From: Marasmius tenuissimus
Taxonomy: Eukaryota; Basidiomycota; Agaricomycetes; Agaricales; Marasmiaceae
Assembly: GCA_029532415.1 (NCBI GenBank)
Contig: JAQOTA010000060.1
Location: 3,658,001 to 3,722,000, forward strand
Length of the DNA stretch: 64,000 nt
Reading direction: 5' to 3'
This document shows positions 1 to 11,557 of the stretch, in pieces. The notes under the pieces are model-generated. The model saw only the letters and a list, made by a program, of their open reading frames with translations, had not been told where the DNA came from and did not search any database. A program made the translations under genes and the position numbers. Each line of letters begins with the position of its first letter. The stretch's first letter is position 1.

Positions 1-32
1 GATTTAGCCTTGTTCTCTCGGTCATGATTGTC

Positions 33-774
33 CAGTGTTGTGGAGGGCAGTGGAATTCCACCGCCCTTGTCAAAGGTCAGCAGGGCAGTGCCCCAATTGA
101 AGGGCACTGGCAGGGCACCGCCCAGTCTGCTGCCCACACGTGATTTTCAGGTGACATATCACGGACTAGCGCGCCGACTTCCGAGTCCGAGCTTCACTTC
201 GTATGATAGACTAGGTACAGGCCAATCTGAGTAGTACCACATGTCAATCAATGCTTGTAAATTGTCGTCAAGGTCAACAACACTGTCTGACCTCGCGCCG
301 CGAGAACCTCTATCAATTAGCTCCGAAAATTCTGCTTTCTGTTGAAAGAAGTGATTAACCTGTGTTTGAAACTTCTCGACCCAGCGGCTGAATGGGAATT
401 GAATAGGTCGGCGATTGTCACGCTGATCAGCTCACTGGAGTTTGGAGGAAGAGGGGTCTGGATGATTGAAGCAAATAGTACAAGCTCTGCATGCAAATTC
501 ACATTTAATGATGATGTATTAATAGTGAATAACACTAGAATATCATACTAACGGTACGACTGCGACTCCATAGAAATAGGTGAGAAGAAACTTCGAGTCG
601 GCAATGAGAAACCCTGGGGGAACTTTGAATGAGCGCCCTTGTAATCTTATTGGCGCTAATAAATAACCGGGCTGGCCAAGGGCACCCAGGCAGCGACTCG
701 GCTAGAGAGCCGGTGCCTGGCCACTGCCTTTGCACAAGGGCAGGACACCAAGGGGCACTGCCCGTCCAACACTG
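33..774. mobile_element. Non-autonomous hAT-like DNA transposon, 742 bp
   Basis: The two ends are imperfect inverted repeats that begin CAGTGTTG and continue through a GGGCAGTG stretch and a GCCCTTGT..AAAGG stretch. The element is flanked by a perfect 8-bp direct repeat, tgattgtc, at 25-32 and 775-782. An 8-bp target duplication with CA..TG termini is the hAT superfamily signature. No transposase reading frame is present inside, so it would depend on an autonomous relative. The GGGCACTGCCC-rich character of the first 800 bases is explained by this element. Confidence 0.85.
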
Positions 775-782
775 TGATTGTC

Positions 783-1554
783 AGCCCCTTTGATAACAGA
801 CGACTGGCAACGCAATCTACGAACCTATTGACTAGTAAGTACTAAGGATTGAGAAAATGGCGAGTAAACGCGGGCTAATCATCCATCATAGTCCTATTCG
901 GAGGAAGTACTTCCGAAGTTCGTAGGTACTATTCTGAAAGTGGAGTATGAAATATGGAACAGTGTCTTTCGCATGCTGGTCAAAATTTATCGGGATCCAG
1001 AAGGTAGTAACTGGCAGTAGCGACCACTGAACCTAGCGGCACGAAAGATCTCGTGGTGGTGTGGTCTGGCTAAGCGAGGCCACCAATTTCATACACCATG
1101 TCTCCTTGTTCCCTTCTATATGTTCCTGCGTTGATCAATAATCTCTATCTCCACATTGTTAGCTACACTTCTGCAATCACTGTGTTGCGTGGTTGTCGGC
1201 CATCCGGGAGCTTTCAGCTGGTGGACTGTGGCCCGATGAGTCGTTAGCAAACGAACTCGTCGCCGTTAGTCTTCACCGATCATCAATGAGGTCAAGGGAG
1301 TGCGCGAAGAGTGGGCTGCTTCCTCGAGTGCGAGTGGATATCATGCCAATACCATCGCGATGAGACGAGGACGATTGAAGATGATTTGCGGAAAAGTAAG
1401 AAAATCCGTCTGAGCCATTCACATTACACGGTTACTAACAAAAGTACATACATACATTGACAATTTCCCGTCTATCCACTATACATGAGCAAATACACCG
1501 AGGTAAAACGAACTGAACCAGAGCAGGCGAAAGTAGCGTGCATGGTATCCATCA
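783..1554. other. Intergenic, no gene recognised
   Basis: Both strands were read; only short open frames without recognisable motifs or coherent splice sites occur. It lies 3' of the minus-strand GTPase gene that ends at 1555. Confidence 0.5.
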
Positions 1555-2781
1555 TCAAGTCAGGGCGTTTGTGGTCCGGATGCCCACGAGATTCTTGAAC
1601 CATCTAATCCAGGATCCTTGCGGGACGTTTGTAGTCGAGCTGTCGCCTGAATGCAAGAAACTATTCAGCTCCTCCCACAAACGCGTCACCCTCGCCTCCA
1701 AGACTTGACGTTGCCTCTCCACTGCCTGCCTCTCTATTGCCTCCTTTTCAGATTCGCCGGGATTGTGAAAGGTTCCTGGAGAATACCGAGAGCAATCAGC
1801 AACGGGAAGAGTGAATCTGACATTGTGTTGGATCGTAGGGGAACGTTGAGTACCTTCAACTGGGATTTTACGTATCCTCGATTCCCCATGCCGAAGACTC
1901 TCTGTCATGCGGCGAATGACTGCCAATCCTGCACCCGTCGTATTGAGAGATCTCCTCTGGTTCACCAGCTCGATCTGTATCCGCAAAGGCCGTGGACGTC
2001 CCAACTTTAGTTGACGTATGATTTTCTGCATAATCTCCGGGCAAGTCGTTGCTGTGAGCTGTTGCTGATGTTGGATTACTTGTGCCCCTTTGAGATGTTC
2101 GGAATAGAATTTTATCAGCTTTTTCTCCCGTTTGGCGCCAGCATCCGGCATCACCTCTTCCCAGTTGGTGGTGACAATTGATACGTTGGGAAGAAATTGC
2201 TGTCCCAGGAATTTGGTAAGTAGGTCCGGGATACACACCAGGCGCGTCTCCTCAGTAATTGAGTGAAGGAAAACAACTGCATCCAGTGGACGGCAAGATT
2301 CGTGTCTGAAGTGGACTGCAATCCATATACGCCAGTGTGCAAAGAGGATTAACAGACTCACAACTTGATAACGTAGTTGCCAATAGCATGTAGGCTCGCG
2401 ACGCTTATGTTATCCAAGTCATCAAAGCCGGGGGTATCGACGAGTATCACTTTGCCGTGGCCTTGGATCTCGAATGGCTGCGTTTCCAAAGCCTCTAGAT
2501 TGGGCTTTCCCAACTCGTTTTGCTCTTCCGCACCGCTTGCGTGTTTGACAAACTGTATTTCGTTGAGTATTGGGCAATGTCGAGATGAGCGAATGGATCC
2601 TTACTTCTGATCTCCCACCGCCAATTATCCTGTAAATCGGAAAAACGACTTGAGGATGATTAACTCGTGTGCCAAGATTCGAAACGCCCACATCACTCTT
2701 AGCCCCTTTGGGCGCTAGAAGTTCCGATCGATATCGATCAGCATTGCGCCATGCATTGCATGTTAGAGAAGCGCACCTCAA
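1555..2781 (-). CDS. GIMAP/AIG1-like P-loop GTPase paralogue with a degenerate Walker A
   Basis: Model: join of 2781-2605, 2552-2362 and 2305-1555 on the minus strand, about 372 aa, all exon phases consistent. Exon 2 starts FVKHASG and carries the G3 motif DTPGFDD. Exon 3 starts at the second of two adjacent AG acceptors and carries the family block VVFLHSIT..VSIVTTNWEEV (G4 region), then a charged C-terminal helix region. The P-loop is abnormal: where paralogues read VMGGTGTGKST, this gene reads IIGGGRSE, an in-frame loss of three codons plus Lys to Arg and Thr to Glu. Nucleotide binding is therefore doubtful. The closest relative is the gene at 35.4-36.7 kb; this copy stops (NALT) where that one continues into a hydrophobic tail. 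It may be a pseudo-GTPase or a decaying gene. The ATG at 2781 is the first in frame; the N-terminus is uncertain. Confidence 0.7.
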
Positions 2782-2940
2782 AGTTAGACGACGAGTTTGC
2801 AGACTTGTTGAGCAAGAGTTCTAACAACCGCCACAGCATAGTCGAAGACGGGTTGAGGGTGCCGGGGTACGGAATGATGAGGTTTAGCGTGCTTTAGCGA
2901 GGTATTATATACTCTGATCAGAAAACCACGAAGACAATAA

Positions 2941-3128
2941 CTTAGGGCCTGTTCGGTAAAAAGTTACCGGTAAAAGACATCGTGATATATTCCCTTATTT
3001 GGAAGGAGAAGTCGCAAAATTCCTCATCAGCGAGCCACAAAACACGCCAAAATCAATGTTCTCCTTCCATATAAGGAAGATTATCACGATATCTTTTACC
3101 GGTAACTTTTTACCGAACAGGCCCTAAG
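2941..3128. mobile_element. MITE, 188 bp, near-complete palindrome
   Basis: The arms 2941-3010 and 3058-3128 are inverted repeats with ends reading cttagggcctgttcgg and its complement; they match over about 65 bp with a few changes, leaving a short centre. If the ends are taken as GGGCC..GGCCC the flanks show a TA/TA direct repeat, as in Tc1/mariner. The GGGCCTGTTCGG terminus also resembles PIF/Harbinger MITEs, so the superfamily is left open. No coding capacity. It lies ~160 bp upstream of the start of the GTPase gene at 2781. Confidence 0.8.
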
Positions 3129-4199
3129 AAGATATTTACTAATCTTACCCCGGGTGGCTGCGTGGCGTTCCTGACATGTAAGATCATTTATAGGTCAGAT
3201 GATCGTAATAAAGCAATGCTCAAATTTGGGTACAGCACAATGGTCCTCGAACCAGCTCCCAGTGGTCTTACTTCGGAGCAGCAGCAAGCCACACTGGGTG
3301 CAGGATCACATAAGTTTTGAGATATGCGAGACTGATGCTGAACTTTATGCGGGAAGATGTTAGCATAAGTGGCGGAACAAAGGGAAGAGTTATTTGATAC
3401 CAAAAATGGACAGAAATGGGATAGAAAGGCCAGGTTTGGATTTTCTATCAAATCTCTCTCGCATATCGGCCAAATTTGGTTCAGATATCTCTTGCATGGG
3501 CCACGAGAATCACAGTAAATTCTCCCCACATAAGTTTTCATGTCAATTCTACATTTCTCCCGGAACTTACGGGTCCTTGCACCCAGCGCCAGTGATCGAT
3601 AAATCGATAACTAAGCATTGCTCAGTCCCCGATTGTGAGAGTCGTGAGCTCTGAGTCTCCTCCAGGCGATCCAGCACAATCAACCATAACTCCTCGGGCC
3701 CTGATTTATTGATTCCCAAGTATTCATGATTGGATCAGTGTGGGCTATGATGGGAAGGAGTAAAGAGACATATGGGCGAGAAAGAATGACCCGTTAAAAG
3801 CATCAGAGTGGGCGAAACTGGAAGTAAGCCAAGCTCACCGTGAGAAGTCCGCACAATGATGTTGGTAGGTAAAACCCGTTTTGCGTGAGTCTGTCATTGA
3901 GTATTGACTTCAAAGGCGTGTCATAGTGGGAAGTGTGTCGGTGGCTTACACGAGGATTTTCGTGGCCTATGTGCCGGTCCGAAAATCATGACCAAGGTAT
4001 CCCTACAAGACAGGGACGAATTCTTATCATCCAATCGCCAGAGTTCATTTTGATGTCCCACTCGCAGTTCTCGAACAGCTCGTTATTGGTGGAGGTGGGT
4101 TTCCTACATGCAACCTACTCCCTATTGGCGAGCCTGCCAGCTGCTGTCCCGAAGGAACGAATACAAACATACCATAGGCATGTCGGCGGCTTCTTATTC
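3129..4199. other. Intergenic, no gene recognised
   Basis: Only short overlapping frames on both strands. A CACTGGGTGCA string near 3287 resembles the terminus of the small element at 31567-31706, but no matching far end with a target duplication was found, so no element is called. Confidence 0.4.
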
Positions 4200-7100
4200 C
4201 CTTATAAACACGAGCCGGTCAGAGTTAAAGCCGTACATGGCACTGTGTGCGGCAAATCAAAGCGTTTAGAGGTGTCAGCGACAACGGGAGTAGGAAGACT
4301 ACGAACCCACGGCCCGCCCAGTCACCACAGAGCGACACGTAACGGCGAGAGTGTATGTGGAATCCGGAGGAGAGACAAATCTTCTCCTACCCTCGAGTAT
4401 CGTTCGCGCGCGCGATGAGAAAGCTAAATCGTCAGACAGTAAGGTCAGCGTTGATCGAAACCAGGTGGATTGTACATACCAAACTGTCTCACTTTTTTCG
4501 TCCACATCCCAGCACATCCTCCTCTATCTTCGAAATATGACAGCGTGAACACATCTTCTGGCACTGCTCGGGGAGCCTTGCAATCCTTCGATCCAGATAT
4601 CCGAGGAGACGTGGGATCGATCGTGAGGGTATGGTTGCTCGCAAGGCACCTCCCATACGACTTGGCCAAGACCAACAACACAAATACCCTGGACATCGGT
4701 CGGCAAGGTAGGAAATAATATGGTTGTTCTCGTCCATGGTCATGAATAACGCCAATGCCTGGGCGAGCCGTAAGGTGTATGCGTAACAACCGAACGTTCA
4801 GAGGGGATTCGTTTCCCCAAGGTGGTCCTTTCATGCTGAGGACAAACAGGTAAAGCTTGGTCCGCGCCTCGCTGGTGAACGCACTTACCCCGGTACGTAG
4901 TTTCAGGGGTCAGTCCGGCTTCTGGCAATTGAACTGTAGCGAGCTCCGAGGATGACGATTCCAGACTATTCTCAGAGAACCCGTTCGATATCCTTCTTCA
5001 CGAAAGGGCGGTGTAGGAAAACCTTCACCTCTTCATTGGCATATATGATGTCTGCCAGCAGCACCACGGTCAGCAACCGTGACCGCTAGGGCTCCAAACG
5101 ACGCACGGCAACCGACAGACTGTTGAGTTTTTTCGAGATCTCAAGTTGTTGAGCAAATTTGGTTGGTATTGTAATCAAACCAGGGGATATCTTTGCCTAC
5201 ACGAAGGCACTGCCTGGGCCAGGTCGAGCAATGGTCCTGAATTTCGTTGCTGATAGGACGATGAGCAGTAAAACTATTGAAGAAAAAAAAACGGGAGATG
5301 AATATTCGTACGCACCTTGTTCCGCTTTATCCGATTTTTTAAGGCGGTTGACCACGTACCGTCTAGGATCTAGGCAGTGGCGATGGATTTGGAATCGATT
5401 CGGTTCAGCGCCAGTATAAAGACTCATCGACGCCTTGATGAAAGTTGACATCGTTTCAAGGTTGAAACGAGAATTTATGAATGACCGTGACTGACAATGA
5501 TTCGGCAACAACTTGAGGGTCCAATAGGGTCCAGACCTAAAACGTCGACAGTTCTCACGGTCGGGTTGAACTGAGACGTGGCCAGAACCGAACCAGAACT
5601 GCGAACTGCCTCTCCCTCCCTTCTGGGCCCGATGTTGCTACGATGCATCGGTCTGTACTCTTCGCATTTGACTGCTTGATATGCTACTTATGGCTAGTTT
5701 CTAGGTCTGTTCAAGGTCCAACGAGATGGCTTGTCGGTTTTCATCTATGAATGGCCTTCTTTCGTCAAGATGGAACTGCAAGACATCAAGAGACATACAA
5801 CAGATGGATTACGATTTTCCTTGGACTCACTCGAATGTGAAGCTGTAGTGGATGAAGTTGGAGCCACGACGCTATGGGATGAATCCTTGGTATCGATATG
5901 AATGGACAGTGAATACACCTCTCGAGGTCAGTCCGCTATCACGAATCTGCCTTTTCAACCCAAACGAAAACACATTTTTTTATTTATTTACTCTCAGAGG
6001 CTTTCAGTCCTCTGTTTTTTATATCTGAGCTTCATCGTTTTCAACTCGTACTGACCTGTAAAACTTACAGGTTACTGGAACATGGCCTGCCGACATGTAT
6101 GTGCACGACCTTTCGTATACTGGAAACCCGAAGGCACCGCAAACTACTTGAATTACTGGCGTTGGGCTGTCTGGCGGCCACACATTTTTCTTTAAGCTCC
6201 ATAAACCACTATTCAGGTGCGTGTCTCTCCCGGTCACATCGCCTCTAGACTCTAAAGCTACACTCGCAGATGGCTGTTCCTCGCGAGAGCTGCATGCATA
6301 GTCACTCCTACACACAACAACTCTCCTGTCAGTGTTGCAGAACTTGGCCCCGCACGTGTTTGGTGTTATCCCAGAACAGCAGGATGACCTCAAGGCCACG
6401 TCTCCGCGATATCTAGTCTGGAGATGGTCTTGGAGAGGATATAGGGAAGGAAAGCGATTCCGGATTGGAAGCTACGAACTCGATGTGGCTTCTTGTGCGC
6501 CTTACGGACATTCTCGGCAGAGCGGTTGAAGAAGATTTTGGGGCATTGCGTTGAGTTGGATCCAGAGGTGGAGAACACGACGGCTTGCGAGACCACACGA
6601 CTGGAATAGGAAGAGGCGTGGATAGTGGAGTTCGGGACGCCGCTCGGAGGTTGTGCTGGGCATGTCGCTTTGGTTTGGTCGCCGGTGTCATAGCCCGACA
6701 CAGGCTCGACCCATCTCCTTCATCGCAAATACCGAAGCTGGATCCCCACCCACGACACTCTTACCCCCTTAGACCTCCCTCGCCTCTGGAGGAAGCCCCA
6801 ATCGCCTTTGTGTGCCTGAAGTCTATACTTTGGAAGCACCAGACATGAATGGCTTCCGCAGGGTTGGCTCTAGGATGCGGCTCGTTATACCCCCAATCTG
6901 GATGACCCTCGTTCGTCCCTGTTCGGGATGTTCTTCCAAACGAGACCGCGAAACCTCGACATCTCGCGAGCGGGCCAAGCATTCCCGTCCACCTTCTCTC
7001 TCATTTTCGCTACCCTCGACACGCTCGAAGCTCTTACTGTCAGGACACGTTGCCCATGTGAATTGCCCTTCTCCACTGTGTTTGTCTCGTTTCCGAGGCT

Positions 7101-8664
7101 TGCGAGTCATCTAAGAGAATCACAACTCGCGTCATCCCCCCTCCAAATGCCAAGTCTTGCGACCTTCGACCTCTATTTCAACATCAGACGGTTCTCCTCC
7201 CCGCCGAAGAAACGTGGAAGAATCTTTCTCTTCTCACCCTCCTACTTCCCTCTCGCCTCTGGCTTTGGTACCCCAAGCTCACCATCTCACATCGAACGAT
7301 TTTACCATCCATTCATTCCCGGATCTTCCACCAGACCTCACAGCGCGACCGGGGATCATACAAAAGCTGGAATCATTGACACTTACGATACCAGAGGAAG
7401 CCTACACCGCGAAGGGCTTCGTGAATATCACGAGGTTCGCCGAGGCTAGCAGGGCGACAAGTGGTGCTGAAGCGAGTCGGGTGCCATCTTTACACAGAGG
7501 GCTGAGTTGGTACATGGAGAGAGCGCTATGGAGGATGATTTTATATGTCAGTCTGGTGTCAGGGACAAGGGTCATGACTATGGACCAGTCGCTGTTTCTC
7601 TTTCCGTATCAGTAGGACAGCTGTAACTTTCGGATCTCGTGCAGAATTCTTAAACACCTCTTCGAATATCTTGGTTTGTGATGGTCGGGGGCTAACACAC
7701 TCGAAGCTCGAAGGATAGCATGGAACCAAAAGTAGATGATGCATTCGCTTCCGCGTACATCATAACGGATGGGTGATTAACAACACTGGGGTCATTCCCG
7801 TCAGAGGATTTGGGTTCCTAATTGCTGTGGAGTACTGGTCAGATCCGTGGGCCAACACACAAAGTATGAGGTAGCGCTGACAGGGAAGAACGATCAAATC
7901 GTGCCGTTCAGTGGTGTAGAGGGCTTCTCTCTCGGCCCCCTCGCAGGTGTGACATTTGTTGGTAGAAGTGATTGTCCATAGACATCTACCTATGCAACAA
8001 GTGCGAGTCCGATATTCGACTGGGTAAGCCGAGCGGCAAAGGGGATGTCGACGAAGCATGAGAGTGATGGCGGTAGATTGCTCCCTTGTATACGCGCTTC
8101 GAGGTTGAGAGTACCGCTAACACTATTTACTAGTAGTGAAGCAAGGTCCTCAGGGTTGTCGGCAAGATCGAGAGAAGGTCACGAACCATGGATCGCCCAG
8201 TTGTTACACGAAATATCCAGCACGACACGTAACCGCAGGGGCCTGTGTGGATCCTGAGGTAAAGACAGATTTTTTACTGTCCTAGATTATCGTTCGTGCT
8301 TGCGGTGGCGAAGCTCAGTCGGTGGCAGTCCGGAAGTCTAGATTTGGTCGAGACCAGTAGTATCGCGCGTACCAGATCGCCCGATCCTCTATCTGCACCC
8401 TCCATCTTCGAGACGTGGTGACGCTGATACATCTGCTAGCACTGCTTGAAAAGCTTTCCATTCTTTCGACCCAGTAGGTGCCCGCAAAATATGAGCTGGC
8501 CAAGGCGAATAACACGAACGACCTGGACATCGGTCGGCGGGGTAAGAACTGATATGTTCGTCCTGTTGCATGTTCGTGGTCAGCACTGGTGCTTCTGCCA
8601 ACCGTAAAGTGTACCTACGACACAATGAACCTGTCATGTGCTATCGGATGCTCCGAGAAGCTTG
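4200..8664. repeat. Segmental duplication block A, left part (copy of ~39.2-44.2 kb)
   Basis: This stretch aligns colinearly with block B. Clear anchors are 6030-6200 with 41120-41280, 7150-7620 with 42370-42880, 7670-8000 with 42920-43280 and 8470-8660 with 43690-44195. Divergence is moderate and uneven. The blocks also contain an internal repeat: the module around 4.3-4.8 kb recurs around 8.2-8.6 kb, with counterparts at 39.35-39.7 and 43.5-43.8 kb. Frames in the repeated module are broken and I do not recognise the ancestral protein. Confidence 0.75.
6450..7620 (+). pseudogene. F-box/LRR-type protein remnant (block A copy)
   Basis: Leucine-rich-repeat-like text is spread over several plus-strand frames (around 6930-7110 and 7150-7450) and matches the 41.6-42.9 kb remnant. 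The frames change repeatedly, no F-box core such as LPxEILxEIF is found, and no single start-to-stop frame exists. It is read as a decayed member of the F-box/LRR family whose intact example lies at 44420-45772. Assignment rests on the block B copy, which retains the WREIVLGAPALWS motif seen after the F-box in this family. Confidence 0.5.
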
Positions 8665-9762
8665 CAAGAGATAAGTTTCAAAAAATTAAATAATAACATT
8701 ACCGAGTGATCACTCCTATTTAAATGCCTTCCTCCGAGTCCATGCCACTGATCCTCCATCGCAGGCTTGAAGTGCCAGCTCAACTGACACCTTGAGGGGC
8801 ATTCAGTCATTGTAGGCTGTCATTACAATTGTCCTGTACATTTATCGGTCCAAATTGACGTATAATAGAACAAAGGAAAAGGAAGGAAGGTCGTTACCAT
8901 CTGATTTAGATGATTATGAAGTCCAAACAGGGGCCAGGCCCAGGTTCCGCACTGCGCACGTAGACAACACCCACAAACACCCCTTTTCCCATTCCAAGTA
9001 GACGAGCTCCTTTTGAACCCAAACGACCATCATCGTCCCTGCCCTCAAGCTCATGACCGGATCTCCCAGTCTGTATATGCTCAAAGGTCGTCAAAATTCT
9101 TGCAATTAGGCCATCTGCAGAACCGACCTCGACTCGGGCTTACCTTCATCCTCCCTGATTGGAACTTGCGGTCCAGGCAGGGCCGAATTCGACCCAACTT
9201 CGAAGGCGAGTCAAACTTGTGAGGGGTAAATTTGGCTTGTCGGTGACAGTGAATCTAAGGTGAGTCCTCAAGAAACTTGGACCGGAAACTGGAGTTTGAA
9301 GTTTGAACTACGCAGCCTATTATCCGGGTATAGACACTGTACATCCATTTCGAATGTGTACACCCCGCACCAATTCAAAGTCCCCTATTCAGACCACCCG
9401 CGGCTCAAACTGGTTCCTATCCAAATCTCTTGTCTCAAAAATCCTGCTCAAGAGTCAAATCCCTTAATTAAATGCTTGTTTGAATCATTTAATTCAATTT
9501 AAATGCCTTGTTCGAACCAAGTTCGAACTGCTTGTCCCATATCCTCCATTTTCCTGCACTGATCTAAAAGCCCTGTAGTAGTATGTAGTACTCAATGACG
9601 CGACTGCGCTGCCTTGATTCTGGTTGGCGGGATTGCTGACCCAGCAAGCATTGCGAAGCAGCCATCTATGAAGGGAGTTCGAATGCTCCTTTTTGCAAAA
9701 GCATTTAAATCGGAGTGATCATTCGGGAGTGTTGTTATTTAATTATTTTATATTAGTTTCCT
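8665..9762. mobile_element. Non-autonomous hAT-like element, 1098 bp, inside block A
   Basis: A perfect 8-bp direct repeat, gaagcttg, flanks the element at 8657-8664 and 9763-9770. The subterminal regions are inverted repeats of about 45 bp (8690-8735 versus the complement of ~9705-9750), including AT-rich TTAAATAA and GTGATCACTCC segments. The paralogous position in block B, around 44190-44197, has one copy of the target (gaatcttg) and no insert, which is a direct empty site. Internal sequence is AT-rich with short frames only and no transposase. Confidence 0.88.
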
Positions 9763-9770
9763 GAAGCTTG

Positions 9771-10002
9771 ACTCACCTCAAAAAGACTTGGTCGTACTGG
9801 AAACGGGTGTCAGGCAAAGTTTAGATAATGCAGACGTCCTCACCCAATCTCAGCTTCAACTTGCGGACCTCTCTAATGTAACCAGGACGATTGCTTTGAA
9901 AATATGATGAGAATATGGGGAAGTTTGGTTTTTTCATTGCAATTGTCATACGCAATGCCTGGCAAAGCTAAGGTCAGAATTTGCAATGGTTGCACTTCGA
10001 GA
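9771..10002. repeat. Block A continuation between two insertions
   Basis: Matches 44198-44380 in block B (shared stretch GTCGTACTG..AAACGGGTGTCAGG and the following ~100 bp). It is interrupted at 10003-10007 by the retrotransposon target site cgacg and resumes at 16688. Confidence 0.7.
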
Positions 10003-10007
10003 CGACG

Positions 10008-10330
10008 TGTTATGACTGGTGTTCACAACGTAAGCTCAATACTGAGTTATCGACCTGTCTTGGTTCTGGTGTCGTGAATGTGAGATTGAGTTGTAAGGTC
10101 AAGCTGAAGAGCAGGACCTGCTACTGTACAAATATAAATACTAAAGTTGAAACTGTGTATATACTGCGAACTGTTGTAAATACTGCGATCTGAGCTGCGT
10201 ACATACTACGAACTACTGCGAATACTGTGGTCTGATAAATAACACTGCGATCAGATAAATAAACGTATCAGAGTTATAGATAAGATATCATAAATGAAAG
10301 AAATGATATACCCCTTTCGTAACTGTAACA
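10008..10330 (-). repeat. 3' LTR of the Ty3/gypsy element
   Basis: 323 bp, plus-strand ends TGTTATGA..TGTAACA, i.e. TGTTACAG..CATAACA in element orientation, with TG..CA termini. It contains the 14-nt segment at 10094-10107 that is complementary to the primer-binding site. Confidence 0.95.
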
Positions 10331-10343
10331 TTACCCCGTCTTT
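10331..10343 (-). promoter_or_regulatory. Polypurine tract next to the 3' LTR
   Basis: In element orientation the last internal bases read aaagacggggtaa, a purine-rich run directly abutting the 3' LTR, the expected place for plus-strand priming. Confidence 0.55.
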
Positions 10344-10400
10344 ATATTGAATGTCCACATTCAATTTCGTATAGTCATCCTAAATCCAATTTCCCACCTA

Positions 10401-11510
10401 TCAGAAATGAACTGGTTCATCACAAATGTTGGATGCTGTAACATTGTCGTAATTGTTGTCATAATCAGAGTCAGGAACGTTAGGTTGGCGTGGTTGCAGG
10501 AAAGGTCGTTGAGGGCAGGTAGAAGGATAATGCCCTGGAGATCGTCGGTTGCAGTAATTGCAAACCCATGTACTGCAGGAATGAGCGAAATGTCCGAACC
10601 CGTTACAGCTGAAACATGCGTCTCGAGAATTGGGTCTTCTCGATGGTCTGACTCGTGTTCTAACAGTTTGTCGTTGATTGGGTCTGTTAGGAAGGGAAAC
10701 TGGTGCGGAGCGATTCGAGTTGATAGATGATTGTGAGCTTCGTCGAGATCCTCCTCGTGGTCCTCTAGGACGATTTCGTTGTCGATTGGGTGTGGGAGCA
10801 TTCGGTCTTGGGTCGTTAGTTTGAATTGGAGGTGGTTGGTATTGTAAATGTCCGATTGCTGACGCAATGACATTTTCTACCATTCGATCAGTGATGATAG
10901 GAGGTGGAATAGGAATGGGAGCGGTTTCTACTGCTGTGGGTGGTTCGGCTACTGTGGACAAAATTTCTCCTTCCTCACGTTCTTCCTTTACTACCATCTT
11001 CCCCTTGAATCTCTTCTCTTCATTAACTCTGTTGATTTCTTCTGTGATTCGATGTTCTTCTCCGATTTTGATTTGTTTGAGCATTCCAAAGTTGAGAGCA
11101 TTTTCGGCTAACGTTCCCAAACTTTCTCGAAGTCCTTGAACATGTTCGACTAGTTTTGTATGCTCCCATCGTAGATCATAGAAAGTACGGGCGAAGAAAA
11201 TGAGATGTTCGTGGTTTTGGAGGTGATCTGTAACGAGTTCGTCATAGTCGGAGTTCATGAGTATTGCTTCGATGTTGTTGCCATCGGCGAGGTTAATGAG
11301 TGTTCGGGAAGGATGCTGAAGTTGGTCTATAAGGGAAGGCATGTCGTCGTGAGAGGAGTTGTCGTTAATAGGTTGGTGTAAGGAGAGGTTGAAGTCAGGG
11401 TTTCGAGGATCGTCAAGGTAGGCTGGTGGTGGAGGTACTCGTTGACGAAGTACTGTGCGAAGCTGAGTTTCGTAAGTTTGTGAGGTGGATGCTGCGTTGA
11501 CAGAGACCAT
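10401..11510 (-). CDS. Third retrotransposon ORF with zinc knuckles (369 aa)
   Basis: Starts at an ATG 48 nt after the pol stop, on the same strand, and runs 369 codons without interruption. The N-terminal half is acidic and helical; the middle is basic and Arg/Ser/Pro-rich. The C-terminal third has a CCHC-type knuckle (CFSCNGFGHFAHSC) followed closely by a second cysteine cluster (CNYCNRRSPGHYPSTC). It is separate from the canonical gag at 15067-16065. An RNA-binding or second nucleocapsid role is plausible, but only the knuckles support it. It is intact although pol is not. Confidence 0.8.
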   Translation of the reverse strand: MVSVNAASTSQTYETQLRTVLRQRVPPPPAYLDDPRNPDFNLSLHQPINDNSSHDDMPSLIDQLQHPSRTLINLADGNNIEAILMNSDYDELVTDHLQNHEHLIFFARTFYDLRWEHTKLVEHVQGLRESLGTLAENALNFGMLKQIKIGEEHRITEEINRVNEEKRFKGKMVVKEEREEGEILSTVAEPPTAVETAPIPIPPPIITDRMVENVIASAIGHLQYQPPPIQTNDPRPNAPTPNRQRNRPRGPRGGSRRSSQSSINSNRSAPVSLPNRPNQRQTVRTRVRPSRRPNSRDACFSCNGFGHFAHSCSTWVCNYCNRRSPGHYPSTCPQRPFLQPRQPNVPDSDYDNNYDNVTASNICDEPVHF

Positions 11511-11557
11511 AGTGATATATTGTTATGAAGATGAATGAGAGTGATTGGATGATTTCT

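Noticed and set aside
2306..2315. First AG as acceptor of exon 3 in the 1.6-2.8 kb gene
   Set aside because: It gives a stop after about 20 codons; the AG ten bases further on keeps the frame and matches the 35.4-kb paralogue.
3282..3590. CACTGGGTGCA..TGCACCCAG pair as a second CACTA-like element
   Set aside because: Beyond the first ~10 bases the arms do not match convincingly and no target duplication was found.
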